Positions 60,092-64,000 of a stretch of DNA of 64,000 bases are shown in pieces; the stretch's first letter is position 1, and every line of letters begins with the position of its first letter. The notes under the pieces were generated by a model, which was not told the origin of the DNA, searched no databases, and worked only from the letters and a program-made list of their open reading frames with translations. This DNA comes from Nemopilema nomurai. Taxonomy: Eukaryota; Cnidaria; Scyphozoa; Rhizostomeae; Rhizostomatidae. A program made the translations under genes and the position numbers. Location: positions 1,172,420-1,236,419 of the forward strand of contig ML133422.1 of assembly GCA_003864495.1 (NCBI GenBank), in the 5' to 3' direction.

Positions 60092-63000
60092 CAGAAAGTC
60101 TTCTTGGTAGAAGCACTGCCATTTTGAATGTTTTCTTTATAATAGTTAATGACCTATAGTCAGTGACGTAGCCAGATGAGTTATGGCCCCAACTTTTTGG
60201 CAAACCATGTAGAAATGTCCCTCCCAAACCCAGTAGTGCTCTTGCGAGACCCAAAAATGTCCTTCCCAAGTCCAAAGATGAGAGTTGTCATGTGCCCCAT
60301 TTTGATCTGCCCCCACTTCTTGAACGCCTCGTTTGTACTTGCCCATAGCCGTAAATTAACCCAAGTGCTAGAAGCAGCAAGCCTCGAGTGTATGTATATT
60401 GATTCTTAAAGCAAGAATGATATCTGTAGTTGCGCCGGCCACTACGTAGGAGAAGAGCATATTTCACCTAAATGCGGGTCACTCTCTTTTTAAAAGGCAT
60501 ATACCCTTTAACATTGGATTACACTATTTTCATGACATATTTCAACAGCATTTGTTGCCGTAAAATCTTAACAAACCAGAAAGTTATCGTCGGGAGAACT
60601 GGGAGACGCCCACCCCCAGCTACTCTTCGTGTTGCTCCCATTAAATGACATTTGGGGGCAGCGTAACTGTCAATAAGCCAGGCCATCAGCTTCAGTTGAC
60701 AAAATTGATTGTGTCATCAAACATCTCAAACAAGTTTTAAGGGCAAATAAACTACCTACCTTTTTATAGTGTTTTTACACTTTTTACGGCACGTCATTTA
60801 ATTTAGTAGCTTAGTATTTTAGTACGACCAAGAAGGAGCATTCGTCTGTGCTTTATCTCTTTATCAGTAAGAATTGACGTAGAAATATACTGTAATACAC
60901 CGATGGGGCCAGAAGGCTGTCCTGGTGCTGAGGAAAAATCGTTTTCATATCCAATCAAGATGGCCCATTGGGGTTTGTGGGCAGTACTTCCCTAAAGCTG
61001 ATTGTAACGAAAAGTCTCTGCTAGTAAATGACTAGAAAATTACAGAGTTCGGAGCAGAAATAGAAACTCTGTCTGTACCACCACCATTAAGAAATATGAG
61101 CGTTTCCTGCTACAGTCACGAGCTACAAAGTTTCCAACGGCCATACGTAAGTTTCCAGTCACATAAAAGAGAAAGGAATTTTGAAATACATTGAATTAGC
61201 TAAAACGCTATTGTTTTCAAACAGGATCCTTTCGTTTGCCTTTTGTTAAAGTGACTAGCGTGGAAATATTGATCAAATCCATAAGGAGTTGCCGAAGTTT
61301 TCCCAAAACAACTTCTTGTGTCCATAGCAACCAATGGTTGCCAATGCTCGACAAAAGGCAGAAAGCTCATTAATACAAATCCTTCCTTACAATTTTTTCA
61401 CCCATAGTTACTCAAAACATAGCATTCATGACTTTTCTCCGTGACATTAGTCATTTTGTAATTGTCATCGGTTTGTTCCAGTAGTTTCATTGTGGCCTTC
61501 TTTGCCAACTGTTTCCTTATTGATCACCATTAGCAACACGAATTTCTCGGAAGCAATAAATAGGCGTAACACTTGGAATATCTTGGCGGCTGCCTAAGAG
61601 AGGTGCCCAACATTATTAGAGTCTTATCTTTAAAATGTCCATGTTGTTTCATTTACCTTGACAGACATGGTCACGAAAAATACAAGTTCAATGAGATTTC
61701 CATCTTTTCTTACAACATCTAGCACCTTATCGAAACAAAACTTAAATGAACAACCAAAATAGCTAAACTTGGCTAAACCTAATGATGTATGAATTAACCC
61801 AACACAGACAAAGTTCTTCTGATGTAGAGAGTAATTGATCAATATTTTCAAACAAGACTTTATCACCAACCCTTTGTGCGAACTTAACTTGCAGACTGTG
61901 TAACTATTCACATATCCTTTGGACCCTATTGCACGCAAAAGAGAACTGTTTCAATATTCCCCATCGGTCACAATTACTCATGTGTTCACATGTCAGTGAC
62001 TAATAATAGGCATCACAAAGTTTTGCATTGGCCAAAAGCAAGTAGGCCAACTTAACAAGATCACATTAGCTATGGAATCCCTCAATACCGTTCAATTCTA
62101 AGCTTGCTTGCTTGCGTTTCATCCTTGCTTTAGCTAGGAAGTCTATTTCTCGCGAATCGTCAAAATTATTTCAACAATTATTACCTCTTCCAAGGATGTT
62201 CTTTGGAGGGGTTGTTCTCGTTCATGTCTCACGCTTCATGACTTGGCTGCTATTTAAAAATGCATTTAATCGTTATTCGACATTAATTACGACATTTTCT
62301 ATATTGCTGATGACCATGAATCTTTAATGGGCCATTTTTGGTTTTTGAAAGGACGTTTATGTATCTCAGATTTGGCAAAGGCTTATACATAAGCCGAAGG
62401 CACATGCAATTAATGTATATTGATCGTAATTTCCTCAAGACATTGAGTCTTTTATTAAAAATTTTTTATTTGTTGTGTCTACTAAGAAATTTGATATGAT
62501 TTTTTTCTCAAAATGAGCCAATGATCATATATTCTCCCTTAAAATATGGCGGTTCCCAGCCGTTCATTTAGAGAATTTTCTAAAGCAGGTGATTGTTTTG
62601 ATGAGCTGGCTTTCAATTTTTTTCAGAACTGAAAGAGAGCATGCCCGAAAACCGCTAGCATGATCACTTCCACCATGAGTTTGAACTTGCATAAATTATT
62701 CATCTAGAGTTGCAGAAGCCAATAGTTAGGTGAACTGTATAGATAGAATCAAACAAAGCAGATGTTATCTTATGTCAATATTTAGTAATTATTCAATGTT
62801 TACTTTTATAAGATAATATTAAAACTATTTGTCGATAATAAGTGCTTTTAGCTTGATTGCAAGCAAGAGCCTTTTGACATGAAGTACCTCAGGCTGGCAA
62901 CTTTTGTTGCTGTGGTATGCAATTCTGATTTCATTGTGTTTAAACAAAGCCGCTGTCTGAGTTTTGTGTTGTTTGCTTTTTGCAATCTGGTCGACCTCAA

Positions 63001-63100
63001 AACACGCGAAATCCTCGGGAAATCAATGCTCATATATTGACTTGAAGCGCGAAATGCTAGTTTAACCGTGTTAGACGATCGAAAGGATTATCGCCCAGAA
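60092..63100. other. Region between the F5/8C gene and the last gene
   Basis: It contains the 3' flank of the F5/8C gene and the promoter of the next gene. A segment from about 60161 starts CAGTGACGTAGCCAG, like the ends of hAT-type MITEs, but no matching second end is found nearby. Frames up to 102 codons (61630-61938 minus) show no domain. Confidence 0.5.
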
Positions 63101-64000
63101 ATGGCTAATAGGCCCATCGGTTTCGAAGGCCAAGACTTCTCGCATCCATCACAACAAGCGGGGTATGGATATCCGCCCATGAATGCCTCTGCAAATTACG
63201 GAACTGGTTATGGAGCTGCTTACCCACCAGGTACCGGGCAACCCCAGTATCCACCGGTGGAAGCTTACCCTATGCAATCACCAACCCCACAGCCGTATAT
63301 GCCAGATGAAGGCTACAATAACCAGGAATACAGGTAAGCTACAAGTTGCCAGTCCCACTGGGGATGGGTTGGGCCTAACCCTTGGTGCTCCTTATTGAGC
63401 AACGTGAGTGGCAGTGTCATGCGTTAGGTGGCTCTTGACGAGAGAACGTGCATCTGTAATTAAGACTCCCGATTATCATGGTAATCTTTTTACTTGCCCT
63501 TGATGGGCTTGCTGCAACTGGTTTTGCGAACTGCGTGGAAGATATCGAAAGTTTGCATGACCCAGAGCACAATACTGTATTGAAGACAGATCTGGTATCA
63601 GGATAAAGAAATATGAACCTGTCAAATACCGTTCAATGCAGCGAATTATTAACCTTGTTCACTTCAATTTAAATTAGTCAGCTAAGTGGAGAAGGAAGCC
63701 CAACAGCCAAGTGCTGGTTTCAAGGAACCCTCCCACTTACAACTTTCTATCGTTCTTCTTCATAATACTAAAGGTCATCATGATTCTACGGTATTAAGTA
63801 TGAGCCTTGGGTCATATTGTAAAATTATATTGCCTTCACATCTCTTTTGGGTGATAGGCATTTGGGTATCTGAACATTATATTTTTCAAAATTATTAGCA
63901 AAAAACTTAGGTGGTACTATTGTGACTCAAGCAACTGATCGTTTCTATATTTTCTTATTGTTTGTCATGCAGGTATCATAATTTGATTTACCATATTTCA
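63101..64000 (+). CDS. 5' coding exon(s) of a gene with a Pro/Tyr/Gly-rich N-terminus (partial)
   Basis: Exon 1 runs 63101-63333 (77 codons plus two bases) to a clear donor, AG|GTAAGC. The peptide is rich in Pro, Tyr, Gly and Gln (YGYPPMN, GYGAAYPPGTGQPQYPP), like the disordered cytosolic tails of membrane proteins such as Lifeguard/GRINA or phospholipid scramblases; nothing here decides between them. A possible second exon starts at 63973 after TTTGTCATGCAG, continues in phase (YHNLIYHI) and leaves the window open, but 28 bases are too few to trust. ATG 63101 is the first in the frame; an in-frame GTG at 63068 precedes it. Confidence 0.6.

Noticed and set aside
60161..60410. hAT-type MITE beginning CAGTGACGTAGCCAG
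   Set aside because: No matching inverted end or target duplication was found downstream, so the element cannot be bounded.

Overview
This is a stretch of animal nuclear DNA. It is AT-rich, the genes have many introns with GT..AG boundaries, and non-autonomous DNA transposons (MITEs) are abundant. The gene content (IkB-type ankyrin proteins, complex I subunit NDUFB8, taspase-1, a p21/p27-type CDK inhibitor, swiprosin/EFHD) is metazoan. The compact genes, intron lengths and MITE load suggest an early-branching or other invertebrate. A cnidarian such as an anthozoan is my best guess, but the sequence alone does not prove it. Exon models were built by hand from splice consensus and phase continuity, and every multi-exon model closes in frame.

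Layout. (1) 2.1-16 kb: two tandem, same-strand IkB-family genes. Their exon phases match, and exons 1, 2 and 4 are exactly the same length (212, 103 and 89 nt) in both. The last intron of the first gene holds two MITEs and a minisatellite. Its 3' end is a 107-bp tandem duplication that includes the stop codon. (2) 16-22.4 kb: no convincing gene, several MITEs including a nested pair. (3) 22.4-28.3 kb: NDUFB8 (minus) and TASP1 (plus), head to head about 0.7 kb apart. TASP1 has one intron, which contains a decayed retrotransposon gag and a MITE. (4) 28.3-39.2 kb: an 11-kb gene-poor stretch. (5) 39.2-42.7 kb: a Cip/Kip CDK inhibitor with a p21-like degron motif split by an intron. (6) 46.1-48.0 kb: an EFHD/swiprosin-like EF-hand gene. 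(7) 49.8-60.1 kb: an 18-exon gene for a predicted 936-residue protein joining coiled coils, an F5/8C (discoidin) domain, a PP1-type RVxF motif and a C-terminal EF-hand module, without a signal peptide. I do not recognise this architecture. A tRNA-like gene lies antisense in its first intron. (8) 63.1 kb to the end: the first coding exon(s) of a gene whose N-terminus is Pro/Tyr/Gly-rich and which continues past the window.

How the genes relate. The two IkB-like proteins should act on NF-kB/Rel factors; the second has a kB-like site between CCAAT boxes and a TATA box, which would suit feedback control. The other genes look like unrelated neighbours (respiration, proteolytic activation of regulators, cell-cycle arrest, calcium signalling). 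The strongest candidates for something undescribed are the F5/8C + EF-hand protein and the divergent tandem IkB pair with different phosphodegrons.
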